From: a bacterium
Lineage (GTDB): Bacteria > Pseudomonadota > Alphaproteobacteria > Caulobacterales > Caulobacteraceae
Assembly (NCBI GenBank): GCA_030824495.1
Contig: JAVBXP010000077.1
Coordinates: forward strand, 1-64,000
Direction: 5' to 3'
Length of the DNA: 64,000 nucleotides
Part shown: positions 1 to 8,392 of the stretch, in pieces
How the letters are laid out: the number at the start of each line of letters is the position of its first letter
Position numbering within the stretch: position 1 is the stretch's first letter
Program-made: the position numbers and the translations under genes
The notes under the pieces: generated by a model
What the model was told of the DNA's origin: nothing
The model's database searches: none
Seen by the model: only the letters and a program-made list of their open reading frames with translations

Positions 1-75
<75 letters not shown>

Positions 76-82
76 AGCATCA

Positions 83-118
83 CATAAAGCCCCCAGCTCA
101 ACCGCTGGGGGCTTTATG
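83..118 (+). terminator. Terminator of the tRNA-fMet gene
   Basis: A long, almost perfect hairpin: CATAAAGCCCCCAGC pairs with GCTGGGGGCTTTATG around a 6-nt loop. The A/T-flanked GC stem directly after the tRNA is a typical intrinsic terminator and may work in both directions. Confidence 0.85.
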
Positions 119-290
119 CGTTCCGGGGCCCGAAAGTGCATCGCGCCATCGACGCCACCCGAGAGGCTCGCGCCTTCCCGGATCATCGCGCGGAACGCAT
201 CGCTCCATTCAATGCCGGCCAGTTCGCCAAAGGGCTTAGGATCATCATCGTCGGTCTCGGCTTCGCGCGACAAGACGGACTCGGCCCTCC

Positions 291-398
291 ATGTTCCTTG
301 TATGTTCTTGCCCATTTCCTGAAAAGGTGAGGAAATACGAGGAAGCCACCGGCCAGAAGGTGAGAGCGCTGTTCTACGATCCAAAGAGGTTCATGTGA
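291..398 (+). pseudogene. Short ORF, possible 3' remnant of a gene upstream of DUF4304
   Basis: This frame ends in a hydrophilic, protein-like tail (KYEEATGQKVRALFYDPKRF) and its TGA overlaps the ATG of the next gene (TGATG), the usual sign of translational coupling. Only about 35 codons are open, and the first dozen look non-coding, so if real this is the C-terminal stump of a larger gene lost when the islet decayed. I do not recognise the family. The rest of 119-390 holds no convincing gene; a 112-codon minus-strand frame there runs on through the terminator and the tRNA and is not credible. Confidence 0.25.
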
Positions 399-973
399 TG
401 CGTCGTTCCTATGCGAGTGCGCTCGACAGGGTTCTTGATCCGATGGGCTTCAAACGGTCTGGCGACGATTGGGTACGGGTTCGAGGGGCTATGTGGGAGT
501 GCGTGAACCGGCAATCCAGTTGGCTGGGTGGCGTGACGGTCAATCTCCTCATGAAGGATCTGGAGACGGAGAAGCTCTTCCTTTCCATTTTTGGTCCGGA
601 GGGCGCCATTCAGATGCCCCCGATCGATACCCGGATAGGAGCGTTGATCGATGGCTACGATCGTTGGTGGAAAAGAGAAGAGTTAGACGGGCCGAGCAAG
701 ATGGCGGAAGCCGTAGTCCAGTACGGGCTTCCCTGGTTCGACCGGGTGCGAACTCTGGAGCAGCAAGCGGAGAAGTGGTTCGGCAGAAGAACGGCGCTAT
801 CCGAACGGGGCTATCACGGGTTCTCCCTAGTGGGACTGGCGCTCACACTTCATCGAATGGGCGAGGCAGAAGAGGCTTGCGAAGTCCTTCGCAAGCCGGT
901 GCCCAAGACCGCTATTCCTGCGAACATCGAGAGGGTCACGACGGTGCGGCAGTGGCTTGAGTGTAACGCTTAA
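398..973 (+). CDS. DUF4304-like protein
   Basis: A 191-residue soluble protein with no signal peptide or membrane segment. The N-terminal half (YASALDRVLDPMGFKRSGDDWVRV, shown in part: a helix, then GFKRSGDDW, then aromatic strands) resembles DUF4304 proteins, whose function is not established. The ATG at 398 overlaps the stop of a short upstream frame as TGATG; a GTG one codon earlier is the alternative start. The gene sits alone inside a segment bounded by repeats of the tRNA-fMet 3' end, and its base composition is less GC-rich than its neighbours, both consistent with horizontal acquisition. Some small proteins of this kind are orphan immunity genes, but that is speculation here. Confidence 0.6.
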   Translation: MRRSYASALDRVLDPMGFKRSGDDWVRVRGAMWECVNRQSSWLGGVTVNLLMKDLETEKLFLSIFGPEGAIQMPPIDTRIGALIDGYDRWWKREELDGPSKMAEAVVQYGLPWFDRVRTLEQQAEKWFGRRTALSERGYHGFSLVGLALTLHRMGEAEEACEVLRKPVPKTAIPANIERVTTVRQWLECNA

Positions 974-1056
974 GCTGCAAACACCACCGCGAAAACTACC
1001 AGATCGGGTTCGGCCGCCGCTCTCGTTGGAGGGTGTGAGGGATCGCTGGGTGCGCA

Positions 1057-1103
1057 TCCCCGCACCCAGCATCTCATAACTCTATGCGTTCCCGCGCCCG
1101 AAA
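1057..1103 (+). repeat. Right direct repeat (degraded copy of the tRNA-fMet 3' region, attR-like)
   Basis: TCCCCGCACCCA, GCATC, CATAA and TATGCGTTCC...CCCGAAA occur in the same order as at 64-135. This copy lacks the terminator stem-loop and has point changes. It sits between the end of the DUF4304 gene and the end of the large regulator. Apart from this repeat, 974-1224 holds nothing I can recognise. Confidence 0.55.
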
Positions 1104-1224
1104 TTGGATGTCGATAGCGTCAGGCTGTAGCTCCGACGTGGAATCTATACTTCGACTGACCTTTCATCCACCGGAAACGAGTTCTCGTTGCTGTTGAGCC
1201 TGCGCCTGCGCGAGGCTTGGCGGC

Positions 1225-4200
1225 TTAGCCGGAGAGGTCAGTCTGAAGCGCTTGCGCGGCCGCGATGTCGATCGTGTGGGAACCTGTGATCGAGGCGTTC
1301 AGTCGATGGCGGAGGAGGAAAGCGGCCTCCTCTGTCGCTCCACGGGCTGACAACAATCGGGCGAGGCCCGTGGCGGCGCGTAGGTCGTAGCCATTGGCCC
1401 CCATACTTTCCGCCTCGTCGATCGCGGCGCGGAAGTCGAGCTCGGCCAGATCGTTCTCGCCCGCCTGAGCCCGCAGTTCGCCTCGGTTGATCAGGGTGTA
1501 GGGTCTGTACAGTCGCTCTTCGGGATTGATGGTGAGGGCCTCGCCGAAGGTCGCGAGGGCCTGGTCATACCGCCCGTCCACCGCCTGGGCTTCGCCCAAC
1601 AGCGTCAGGAACCAGGGCATGGAGACGCGGGTCTGGATCGCTGTCAGGTCGTCCATGGCGCGGCGGATCAGTTCCATGCCTTCCGCCGGCTCGCCCTGCT
1701 GAGCTCGTGCCCAGCCGAGAGCCGCTCGGGCCCAGCCCGCGGCCTGTGAAAACCCCTTCTCCTCGGCGTCCTTCACCGCCTGCGCCGCCACGGCGCCGGC
1801 GTGATCAACCTCGCGTAAACTAGAGAGCAACAGCGCCTCCAGCGCCGCGGCGACAGTTACCTCATAAGCGCTCCCGGTCTGGGCGGCCCAGGCCTGCGCC
1901 TTGGTGGTCCGCGCGCTGGCCACGTCGGGCCGTCCACTCCAGCAGGCCAGCTGGGCGCCGTTACATAGGCCAAGCGTCGAGGTGATCCGCTGGTCGTAAT
2001 CGCCCCCGTCATGGAAGGCTTCCCACAGCCGGTACTGGGCCTCGGCGCTGGTCAAATCACCGCCAAAGTAGGCGCTATTGAAGCGGGTGAAGGGCGCCAT
2101 GGCGTGGGCGTAGCGCAGCCATTTCGTCTCTGTATCGGGGGGCAGGCGCGCGGCGAACCTAGCCATCTCGCCGGCCTGCTCGGCCGCTTGCGGCCACTCA
2201 GCCGCCATCAGATGTTGGGAATAGATCAGGACGCGACTGCCCGTGTTGGCGCCCAGAAAGCCGCCGCGTTCGGCCAGGATCATATTGCGTTCCGTGAGCG
2301 CCACCGTCTCGTCCGATTGGGGACCCTGGGTCGTGGCCGTCGTCCGGACCAAGGCGAGCCCCAGATCCAGTTCGTGCTGGTCGCGCGCGGGGGTCTCCGG
2401 GGTGGTCGATAGAACGGAGATCGCCCGGCGATAGTCCTCCTCCGCCTCGGCGAAAGCATGCCGAGCGGCCGCCGCCTCGGCAGCCTGCGTCCAGGCTGCA
2501 ATCGCGCGGTCCGCCTCACCTGCCTGGGTCCAGTGGTGGGCCAGCACTTCGGGGCGGGCGTCTGCGAGGTCGCCCAGCCGCGTCGCAATCGTCTGGGCGA
2601 CGCCGGCGTGAAGCTCCCGCCGGCGGGTCTTCACGAGAGTCGCATAGGCGGCATCCTGGATCAGGGCGTGCTTGAACTGATAGGTCGCCTCCGGCGGGAC
2701 CCCGAGCACATAGATCAACTCGGCATCCGCCAACTGCATCAAACCAACCTGCAATTCGTGTTCCGGCAGGTGGGAGACGGCGCTCAGCAGGTGATGGGAG
2801 AACTGCCGGCCCAGGACCGAACCGATCTGGGCCACCGCCTTGCCTGCGCTTAGCCGGTCCAGGCGCGCACCCAGGGAGTCCAGCAACGTTGGTGGGATAT
2901 GTCCGACCTCGACCATGTCGGGCGCGCGATTGCCGTCGCCATCGAGCATCAGCCGAGTCAATTCCTCGGCAAACAACGGCACCCCGTCGGCGCGCTCGAT
3001 CACCGCGGCCACCAGGTCGTCCGCCATCCCGGCCCGGTCCACAAGGCCAGCAACTAAGTCTTGCATCGGACGGGCCGCCAAACCCGCCAGCACGAGCTGA
3101 GTGTGATGCGATCGGGTGCGCCACGGCCCGCGGAACTCCAGCCGCGCCGTGCAAAGCAGCATCACGCGCGAGGTCGCGCCCTGCTCGACCAGCGTCTGCA
3201 GCAGTTCCAGTGAAGAAGGATCGATCCAGTGCAGATCCTCCGCCACCAGCAGGAGGGGCTTGTCGCGCGCGGCGGCGAAAACCCATGCGGCCAGCGAAGC
3301 TAAGAGGCGCTGGCGCCGTTGATCGGGTGTCAGAGATAAGGCCGCGTAGGTCGTCGGAATTGGCAGGTCCAGCAACTCGCCGACCAGTGGGACGGCCTCA
3401 TCGAGATTGAGATCCGTCAGGCCTAGGGCCTGTTCCAGCGCCGCGAGCCGCTCGGCCGGCGTGTCGGCCTCGCTCCAGCCCAGACCTTGCCGCAGAATTT
3501 GGATGACGGCATGAAACGGCGTGGTTGCGAACAGCATCGCCCCGCCACACTCGATCACGCGTTGCTCATCGGCCGGCAAGCCGGCCTTGAACTCCTGAAC
3601 CAGGCGGGTCTTGCCGATGCCGGGTTCACCGGCCACCAAGGCGAACCGGCCCTCGCCCTCCAGCACCCGCGCCCAACGATCGGCTAGCAGGCGCGCCTCG
3701 TCCTCTCGACCAACGAACGGAGTGGCCTCGCGCGGTGCGAACCCCCGGCCCCGGGCTTGGTCGGCCGAGATCACACGATAGAGGCGCGCTGGAGCAGAGC
3801 CTCCATCATGAGCCAAGGTCCCCAAGGGCACGGCGACCACGATGCCGGAAATCACGTCGTGGACAGCCCCTGTCACCGCTAGGCCGCCAAGCGGCGCCGC
3901 GTCCTGCGCTCGCAGGGCGATCTCCGGCGCCTCGCCGAACATCTCGACTTCCGCGCCATCGCTGGCGACCACCACGAGGCCGGCGTGAACGCCGGCCCGA
4001 ACCGAAAGGTCCGGCCGCGCGGCCACAATGACGAGGCCGGCGCGCACAGCCCGAAGCGCGGCGTCCTCCAGCGCATCCGGATAGCCGAAATATGCGACCA
4101 GTCGGTCGCTGCGCCCCGGCTCGACATAGGCGCCGAACCGGCTTGCCGCTGCACTCACAACGCCTCGCCACGCATGGGCGACGGCGTACCAGTCTTCAGG

Positions 4201-4653
4201 ATCGCGCTCGCCTTCGCGGGTCAGGCCGCAGACTAGAACGGTCACATGCCGACGCTCGTGGGCGGCAGGCGCCCCCGGCCTCAGCGCCTCCGGGGCTGCG
4301 CTCAAGTTCTGGATGTCCACTTCATCCAGGCGGTAACCCACCCGCGCGATCGTCAGAATCGCGAAACCGCCCCGGCTTTGGCTCAGCCGTCGCAGGGCCT
4401 GGATGCAGCGATTGATGGCGTCGTCGCCAACCGCGCGGCCGTCCCAGCATGCGTCGATGAGGTCGCTGCGGGAAACCACTTGGCCTCGCCGGTGCGCCAG
4501 CGTCACCAGCACCTGCATGACCCGCGGCTCCAGCACGTCGGCGGCGCCGCCAGCCATGACCTCTCGGGTGGCAGGGCGCACTTCGAGAGCGCCCAGCGTG
4601 AAGCCTGGCTCTCCCGCCAATCCGGATCTGCTCGCCCCACCAGCCGCGATCAT
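1225..4653 (-). CDS. Winged-helix / degenerate cyclase-homology / STAND-type ATPase / TPR transcriptional regulator
   Basis: A 1142-residue one-component regulator. Residues ~18-110 form an OmpR/PhoB-type winged helix (ending in IARVGYRL). Residues ~136-295 resemble a class III nucleotide cyclase domain (VTVLVCGL...LVAYFGYPDALEDA...VRAGVHAGLVVV). Residues ~313-560 form an ATPase with Walker A GEPGIGKT (342-349) and Walker B LLLVAEDLHW. From ~640 to the end are TPR-like helical repeats. In the cyclase domain the first metal-binding Asp (normally FADL) is Gly143, while the second (Asp183) remains, so catalysis is doubtful and the domain is more likely a sensor or scaffold. The gene is divergent from a peptide transporter. 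A 28-bp site built on an 11-bp period overlaps its start codon, which suggests autoregulation. No good Shine-Dalgarno precedes this ATG. Confidence 0.85.
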   Translation of the reverse strand: MIAAGGASRSGLAGEPGFTLGALEVRPATREVMAGGAADVLEPRVMQVLVTLAHRRGQVVSRSDLIDACWDGRAVGDDAINRCIQALRRLSQSRGGFAILTIARVGYRLDEVDIQNLSAAPEALRPGAPAAHERRHVTVLVCGLTREGERDPEDWYAVAHAWRGVVSAAASRFGAYVEPGRSDRLVAYFGYPDALEDAALRAVRAGLVIVAARPDLSVRAGVHAGLVVVASDGAEVEMFGEAPEIALRAQDAAPLGGLAVTGAVHDVISGIVVAVPLGTLAHDGGSAPARLYRVISADQARGRGFAPREATPFVGREDEARLLADRWARVLEGEGRFALVAGEPGIGKTRLVQEFKAGLPADEQRVIECGGAMLFATTPFHAVIQILRQGLGWSEADTPAERLAALEQALGLTDLNLDEAVPLVGELLDLPIPTTYAALSLTPDQRRQRLLASLAAWVFAAARDKPLLLVAEDLHWIDPSSLELLQTLVEQGATSRVMLLCTARLEFRGPWRTRSHHTQLVLAGLAARPMQDLVAGLVDRAGMADDLVAAVIERADGVPLFAEELTRLMLDGDGNRAPDMVEVGHIPPTLLDSLGARLDRLSAGKAVAQIGSVLGRQFSHHLLSAVSHLPEHELQVGLMQLADAELIYVLGVPPEATYQFKHALIQDAAYATLVKTRRRELHAGVAQTIATRLGDLADARPEVLAHHWTQAGEADRAIAAWTQAAEAAAARHAFAEAEEDYRRAISVLSTTPETPARDQHELDLGLALVRTTATTQGPQSDETVALTERNMILAERGGFLGANTGSRVLIYSQHLMAAEWPQAAEQAGEMARFAARLPPDTETKWLRYAHAMAPFTRFNSAYFGGDLTSAEAQYRLWEAFHDGGDYDQRITSTLGLCNGAQLACWSGRPDVASARTTKAQAWAAQTGSAYEVTVAAALEALLLSSLREVDHAGAVAAQAVKDAEEKGFSQAAGWARAALGWARAQQGEPAEGMELIRRAMDDLTAIQTRVSMPWFLTLLGEAQAVDGRYDQALATFGEALTINPEERLYRPYTLINRGELRAQAGENDLAELDFRAAIDEAESMGANGYDLRAATGLARLLSARGATEEAAFLLRHRLNASITGSHTIDIAAAQALQTDLSG

Positions 4654-4678
4654 CGGCAGCTCATCGGCAAGCCATCGT
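4651..4678 (+). promoter_or_regulatory. Candidate operator copy 1 (11-bp direct repeats)
   Basis: CATCGGCAGCT, CATCGGCAAGC and CATCGT follow each other, so CATCG recurs three times with an 11-bp period. The site overlaps the start codon of the large regulator, which would suit autorepression. PhoB/OmpR-type winged helices bind head-to-tail to direct repeats spaced 11 bp apart, and the regulator has that type of domain. Identity with copy 2 continues about 9 bp further. Confidence 0.6.
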
Positions 4679-4823
4679 TTCTACGCCCTGGTTCCAGAAG
4701 ACACCGTCCTGCATGCATCGAGGGGGCGGCCTCGCCGCCGCCAAATTGGGGCCGCGACACGCTACGCCAAATGACACCGTTCGGCGAGCGTGGCTCGGTG
4801 TGCGCCATCAACACTGACCCATG

Positions 4824-4845
4824 GCCTCGCTGACCAAGGCGAGGC
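4824..4845. other. Hairpin in the regulator/transporter intergenic region
   Basis: GCCTCGC and GCGAGGC form a perfect 7-bp inverted repeat around an 8-nt loop. A weaker one (ACACCG...CGGTGT, 4774-4801) lies just upstream. The 300-bp divergent region (4654-4953) otherwise holds the two operator-like sites and no gene. Confidence 0.35.
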
Positions 4846-4859
4846 CGCATCTCGACGGC

Positions 4860-4887
4860 CATCGGCAAATCATCGGCAAGCCATCGT
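4860..4887 (+). promoter_or_regulatory. Candidate operator copy 2, upstream of the peptide transporter
   Basis: CATCGGCAAAT, CATCGGCAAGC and CATCGT stand in tandem with an 11-bp period, in the same orientation as the transporter gene and ending 66 bp before its start codon. Over 37 bp it differs from copy 1 at only three positions, although the sequence between the copies is unrelated. Confidence 0.65.
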
Positions 4888-4953
4888 TTCTGCGCCGTAG
4901 CCCGCAACTAGGACCGCCCCCACGCTTCGAGACAGCATCGAAGCCGAGGCGTC

Positions 4954-6363
4954 ATGACCGCAGCACCTATCCCATTGGCTGACTCGATCGGCGCCGGGCG
5001 GCATCCGCGCGGGCTGGCCTATCTCGCCTTCACAGAGGCTTGGGAGCGCTTCTCATTCTACGGGATGCAGGCGCTCTTGGTGCTCTACATGGTGGACCAC
5101 CTTTTGCTGCCGGGCACGGCGCAGGACGTCTGGGGCCTGGAGGGGCTACGCGCCGGATTGGAGTCGGTGTTCGGCCCGCTCTCCACCCAGGCCTTCGCTT
5201 CGCAAATTTTCGGCCTCTACACGGGGTTCGTCTACTTCACCCCGGTGTTCGGCGGGATGCTGGGGGATCGCGTCCTCGGGCCGCGACGGACGGTCGTGCT
5301 CGGCGCGCTCCTGTTGGCGCTCGGTCATCTGCTCATGGCTTTCGAAGCTTCGTTCGTCGTGGCGCTAATGATCCTCGTGCTCGGGGTGGGCTGCCTGAAG
5401 GGCAACATCTCGACCCAGGTGGGGCGGCTCTATCCCAAGGATGATCCCCGGCGCAGCCACGCCTTCAGCCTGTTCAACGTCGCCATCAATACCGGCGCCT
5501 TCGCCGCGCCCCTGGTGTGCGGCACTCTGGGCGAGGTCTACGGCTGGGCCTGGGGGTTCGGCGCCGCAGCTGTCGGGATGCTGGTCGGCTTGGCCATCTA
5601 TCTGGCCGGCGGCCGCCACATGCCCGCGGACACTCTTCGTCAGCGCAATCCTGGAGTGCCGCGACCGAGGCTGCAGTCAGGAGATCACCGTGTGATCGGC
5701 GCTCTCTTCGTGATGTTGATCCTGGGGACCTTCTTCAGCATCGCCTACGGGCAGGAGTTTAACGTCTTTCCACTTTGGGCGCGTGAGACGCTCAGCCGCG
5801 ACCTGTTCGGCTGGACCATGCCGGTCACCTGGTTCGCGGCGCTGGATGGCGCTTTCGTCGTCGGACTGACACCTGTCGTGCTACGCATCTGGCAGGGGCA
5901 GGCACGGCGCGCGGCTGAGCCCTCCGATATGGGAAAGATGGCGATAGGCGCCGCCCTGGGCGCGGCGGGCATGGCCTGCCTGGCCGCCGCCTCGATGCTT
6001 GCTGGACAGGGCGCTCACGTCAGCATGCTCTGGGGCGTCGCGTGCTTCGCCCTGTGCGCGGCCGGCTTCCTCTATCAGTGGCCCCCGACTCTGGCGCTGA
6101 TCTCCAACGCCGCGCCCGGACCGGTCAATGCGACCATGATGGGCGGGGCGTTCTTTTTCTCAGGCTTCGTTTCCAACTACCTGGCCGGCTGGCTGGGAGG
6201 CTTTTATGGCGCGATGTCGCCCGCTGGGTTCTGGCTGATGCACGGAGGGATTTCCCTCGTGGGCGCCCTCGCCACCTGGGTCGCCATCAGGCCGCTCAAC
6301 AGCATCCTGGCGCCAGCATCTGCGAACGTGCCGGAGACAAAGGCGGCCGGGGCCCTCGCCTAA
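4954..6363 (+). CDS. Proton-dependent oligopeptide transporter (POT/PTR2 family)
   Basis: A 469-residue inner-membrane protein with about 14 hydrophobic segments, the usual length for the bacterial POT family, which imports di- and tripeptides with protons. The family signature EAWERFSFYGMQALLVLYM is present in helix 1 (ExxERFxYYG), and FSLFNVAINTGAFAAPLV matches the PTR2 motif (FYxxINxG-like). The start is preceded by GCCGAGGCG. It is divergent from the large winged-helix/TPR regulator and has an operator-like repeat 66 bp upstream, so it is a likely target of that regulator. It ends one base before the convergent amino-acid permease. Confidence 0.9.
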   Translation: MTAAPIPLADSIGAGRHPRGLAYLAFTEAWERFSFYGMQALLVLYMVDHLLLPGTAQDVWGLEGLRAGLESVFGPLSTQAFASQIFGLYTGFVYFTPVFGGMLGDRVLGPRRTVVLGALLLALGHLLMAFEASFVVALMILVLGVGCLKGNISTQVGRLYPKDDPRRSHAFSLFNVAINTGAFAAPLVCGTLGEVYGWAWGFGAAAVGMLVGLAIYLAGGRHMPADTLRQRNPGVPRPRLQSGDHRVIGALFVMLILGTFFSIAYGQEFNVFPLWARETLSRDLFGWTMPVTWFAALDGAFVVGLTPVVLRIWQGQARRAAEPSDMGKMAIGAALGAAGMACLAAASMLAGQGAHVSMLWGVACFALCAAGFLYQWPPTLALISNAAPGPVNATMMGGAFFFSGFVSNYLAGWLGGFYGAMSPAGFWLMHGGISLVGALATWVAIRPLNSILAPASANVPETKAAGALA

Positions 6364-6364
6364 C

Positions 6365-7714
6365 TCACACCTCCGGCCGCCGGCGGTGGATGGCCAGATA
6401 GGCGAGGGCGGTGACGAACGGCGTGACGATCCCCACAAGGGTGTTCGCAGGATCCTCGTGCATTAGCGCGATCAGGATCACCATGTTGATCGCGATGCCG
6501 GCCAGCGGCGGGAGCGGAAAGAGGGGCATCTTGTAGGGGCGCGCAAGGTTGGGTTCGCTGCGCCGTAGGCCGAGCGCCGCAAGATCCACCGCGATGTTGA
6601 TGAGGATGGCGAATGTGGCCCCGATGGCCATCAGGGACATGTAAGCCCCGGTAGAGGCCAAGGCCGCCGCGATCACCACACTGACCAGCAGCGCAACACG
6701 CGGCGTCCCCGTCGGCGCCACGCGCGCCAGGAAGCTTGGCAAAATCCCGCTGCGCGCCATGCCGAAGGCGATGCGGGACACAGACATCACCACCAGATTG
6801 GCGATCGCTGCCACCGAGATCATGGCGAACGCGGTCGTGACCATTCCACCGCGCGGACCAAGAACGGTCTCGACGGCGTCGGCGACCGGCAGGGTGCTGG
6901 CGGCGATCTGATCGACCGTGAGCGCGTGCAGGAGGCCGGCATTCACAAGAACGTAGAGTACGGTCACCGCCGCGATTCCACCGAAGGTGGCCCTTGCCAG
7001 GTTCTTCTCGGGCGCATGCACCTCCTCGCAGAAATAGGCGCAGGTGTTCCATCCCGAGTAGGTGTTCAGGATCGCGCGCAGGGCGATGGCGACGCCAGCG
7101 ATCGTCAGCGCTGGATGGGCGGCGAGGGACGGGGCCATGTCTGCCGGCCCGGGCGCGGCGAAACACAGCCCCACGATCACCAGGAGGGCGATCGCCTTCA
7201 GCGCGCTGCCGATATTCTGCGACAGGCCGCTGGCGCTAGTGCCAAGCCAATTCACCAGCCAGCAGGCTACGATGACGGCCACGGCCAGGGCGCCGGTGGG
7301 GGCTCCGGGCAGAATGCCCAGCCGTTGAGTAAACTCGGCGAACGCCACGGTGATGAAGGCGACAGCGAACAGATTGGCGAACCAGTCGCCCCAGCCGACG
7401 ACCGCGCCCGGAACGCGGCCGAACGCCCGCTCGACGAAGGCGTACGGACCGCCCGCGCGGGGAACCGACGAGCCGAGTTCGACCAAGGCGAAGGCGTCGA
7501 TCATTGAGAAGAGGCCGACCGCGGCCCAGGCGGCGAGAATCCAGATGGGATCATGCAGCGCGCCGGCCACGATGCCGGGTGTCCGCAGGATTCCCTGGCC
7601 CACCACCCCACCGACGACCACCGCGACGCCGAAGCCGAGGCCAAGAACTCGGAGGAGTTCGCCGCGCGAGACGACGGGCGCCTGCCCGACCTCTTGGGTT
7701 TCGACCGTCATCAT
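6365..7714 (-). CDS. APC-family amino-acid permease
   Basis: About 449 residues with some 12 transmembrane segments. The N-terminal GLGFGVAVVVGGVVGQGIL...TPGIVAG matches helix 1 of the amino acid-polyamine-organocation family, with its unwound glycine motif, and EEVHAPEKNLARA is the conserved cytoplasmic loop. The open frame reaches back to 7789, but the first 25 codons are Arg/Pro-rich and low in hydrophobicity. Two adjacent ATGs (7714, 7711) follow GGGGCAGG and are the better start. An operator-like triple repeat sits about 77 bp upstream in the same orientation as the gene. Convergent with the POT transporter. The substrate cannot be told from sequence. Confidence 0.88.
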   Translation of the reverse strand: MMTVETQEVGQAPVVSRGELLRVLGLGFGVAVVVGGVVGQGILRTPGIVAGALHDPIWILAAWAAVGLFSMIDAFALVELGSSVPRAGGPYAFVERAFGRVPGAVVGWGDWFANLFAVAFITVAFAEFTQRLGILPGAPTGALAVAVIVACWLVNWLGTSASGLSQNIGSALKAIALLVIVGLCFAAPGPADMAPSLAAHPALTIAGVAIALRAILNTYSGWNTCAYFCEEVHAPEKNLARATFGGIAAVTVLYVLVNAGLLHALTVDQIAASTLPVADAVETVLGPRGGMVTTAFAMISVAAIANLVVMSVSRIAFGMARSGILPSFLARVAPTGTPRVALLVSVVIAAALASTGAYMSLMAIGATFAILINIAVDLAALGLRRSEPNLARPYKMPLFPLPPLAGIAINMVILIALMHEDPANTLVGIVTPFVTALAYLAIHRRRPEV

Positions 7715-7790
7715 CCTGCCCCGCCAAAGCCGCCGCGTCTGCGACCCTGCGATGTTCGGACGGGCCGGAGACGGGCGACACGGCCTCAAG

Positions 7791-7818
7791 ACGATGGCTT
7801 GCCGATGATTTGCCGATG
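7791..7818 (-). promoter_or_regulatory. Candidate operator copy 3, upstream of the amino-acid permease
   Basis: On the minus strand CATCGGCAAAT, CATCGGCAAGC and CATCGT are identical to copy 2 over the whole 28 bp. It faces the permease gene, about 77 bp from its start, much as copy 2 faces the peptide transporter. Flanking sequence differs, so this is conserved as a site and is not part of a long duplication. Confidence 0.65.
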
Positions 7819-7931
7819 ACCCCCTGAGGGGATCAGGCTGAATTCGACCGAGGGAGCGTGGACACTTGCCGGGGTGGTGTGGAGATTCAGGACAGGTGGA
7901 AAGCGCAGGTCGCTCGGCGCATTATCCTCGC

Positions 7932-8357
7932 ATGCAGACTTCGGCTCATGTGGACCTCGCCATTCTTCAGGACATGGCTTGGCTCGTCTCAGTAGACCGC
8001 CACGTTCCAGAGCAGTGGGTTCGTCGCTGCATCGAGCAGCGTGAATATCTCGTCGCTCGGTCGAATGAGCGGTCGGTGGGTGTGCTGCGACACAGCAAGT
8101 TTTGGGGCGTGATCCCCTTCATGGACTTCATCCACGTAGAGCCGCCGCTCCGGAGGAGGGGGATTGGCGCGATGCTCTTCAAAGAGTGGGAAGCTGCGAT
8201 GCGCCGGGAGGGAGCGTCCATGTTGATGACGTCGAGCATGACCGACGAGCTTGGACCTCAAGCTTGGCATCAATCTAACGGCTTCAGGCCTGTGGGGACC
8301 CTGAGCCTTGAACCACATCAATCGACCCCCGAGGTCTTTTTCTCAAAGTCGCTTTAG
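7932..8357 (+). CDS. GNAT-family N-acetyltransferase
   Basis: About 141 residues. The acetyl-CoA-binding motif A is clear: FIHVEPPLRRRGIGAMLFKEWE (strand, then RRxGxG/A, then helix; shown here in part). The C-terminal WHQSNGFRPVG matches motif B of the fold. The frame is open from 7866, but the ATG at 7932 begins the first domain-like sequence. The acceptor substrate is unknown. It stands alone between the permease promoter and the convergent esterase. Confidence 0.8.
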   Translation: MQTSAHVDLAILQDMAWLVSVDRHVPEQWVRRCIEQREYLVARSNERSVGVLRHSKFWGVIPFMDFIHVEPPLRRRGIGAMLFKEWEAAMRREGASMLMTSSMTDELGPQAWHQSNGFRPVGTLSLEPHQSTPEVFFSKSL

Positions 8358-8392
8358 ATCAGGAGAAACAGGCGTGTTTGGAACGGCGTCGC

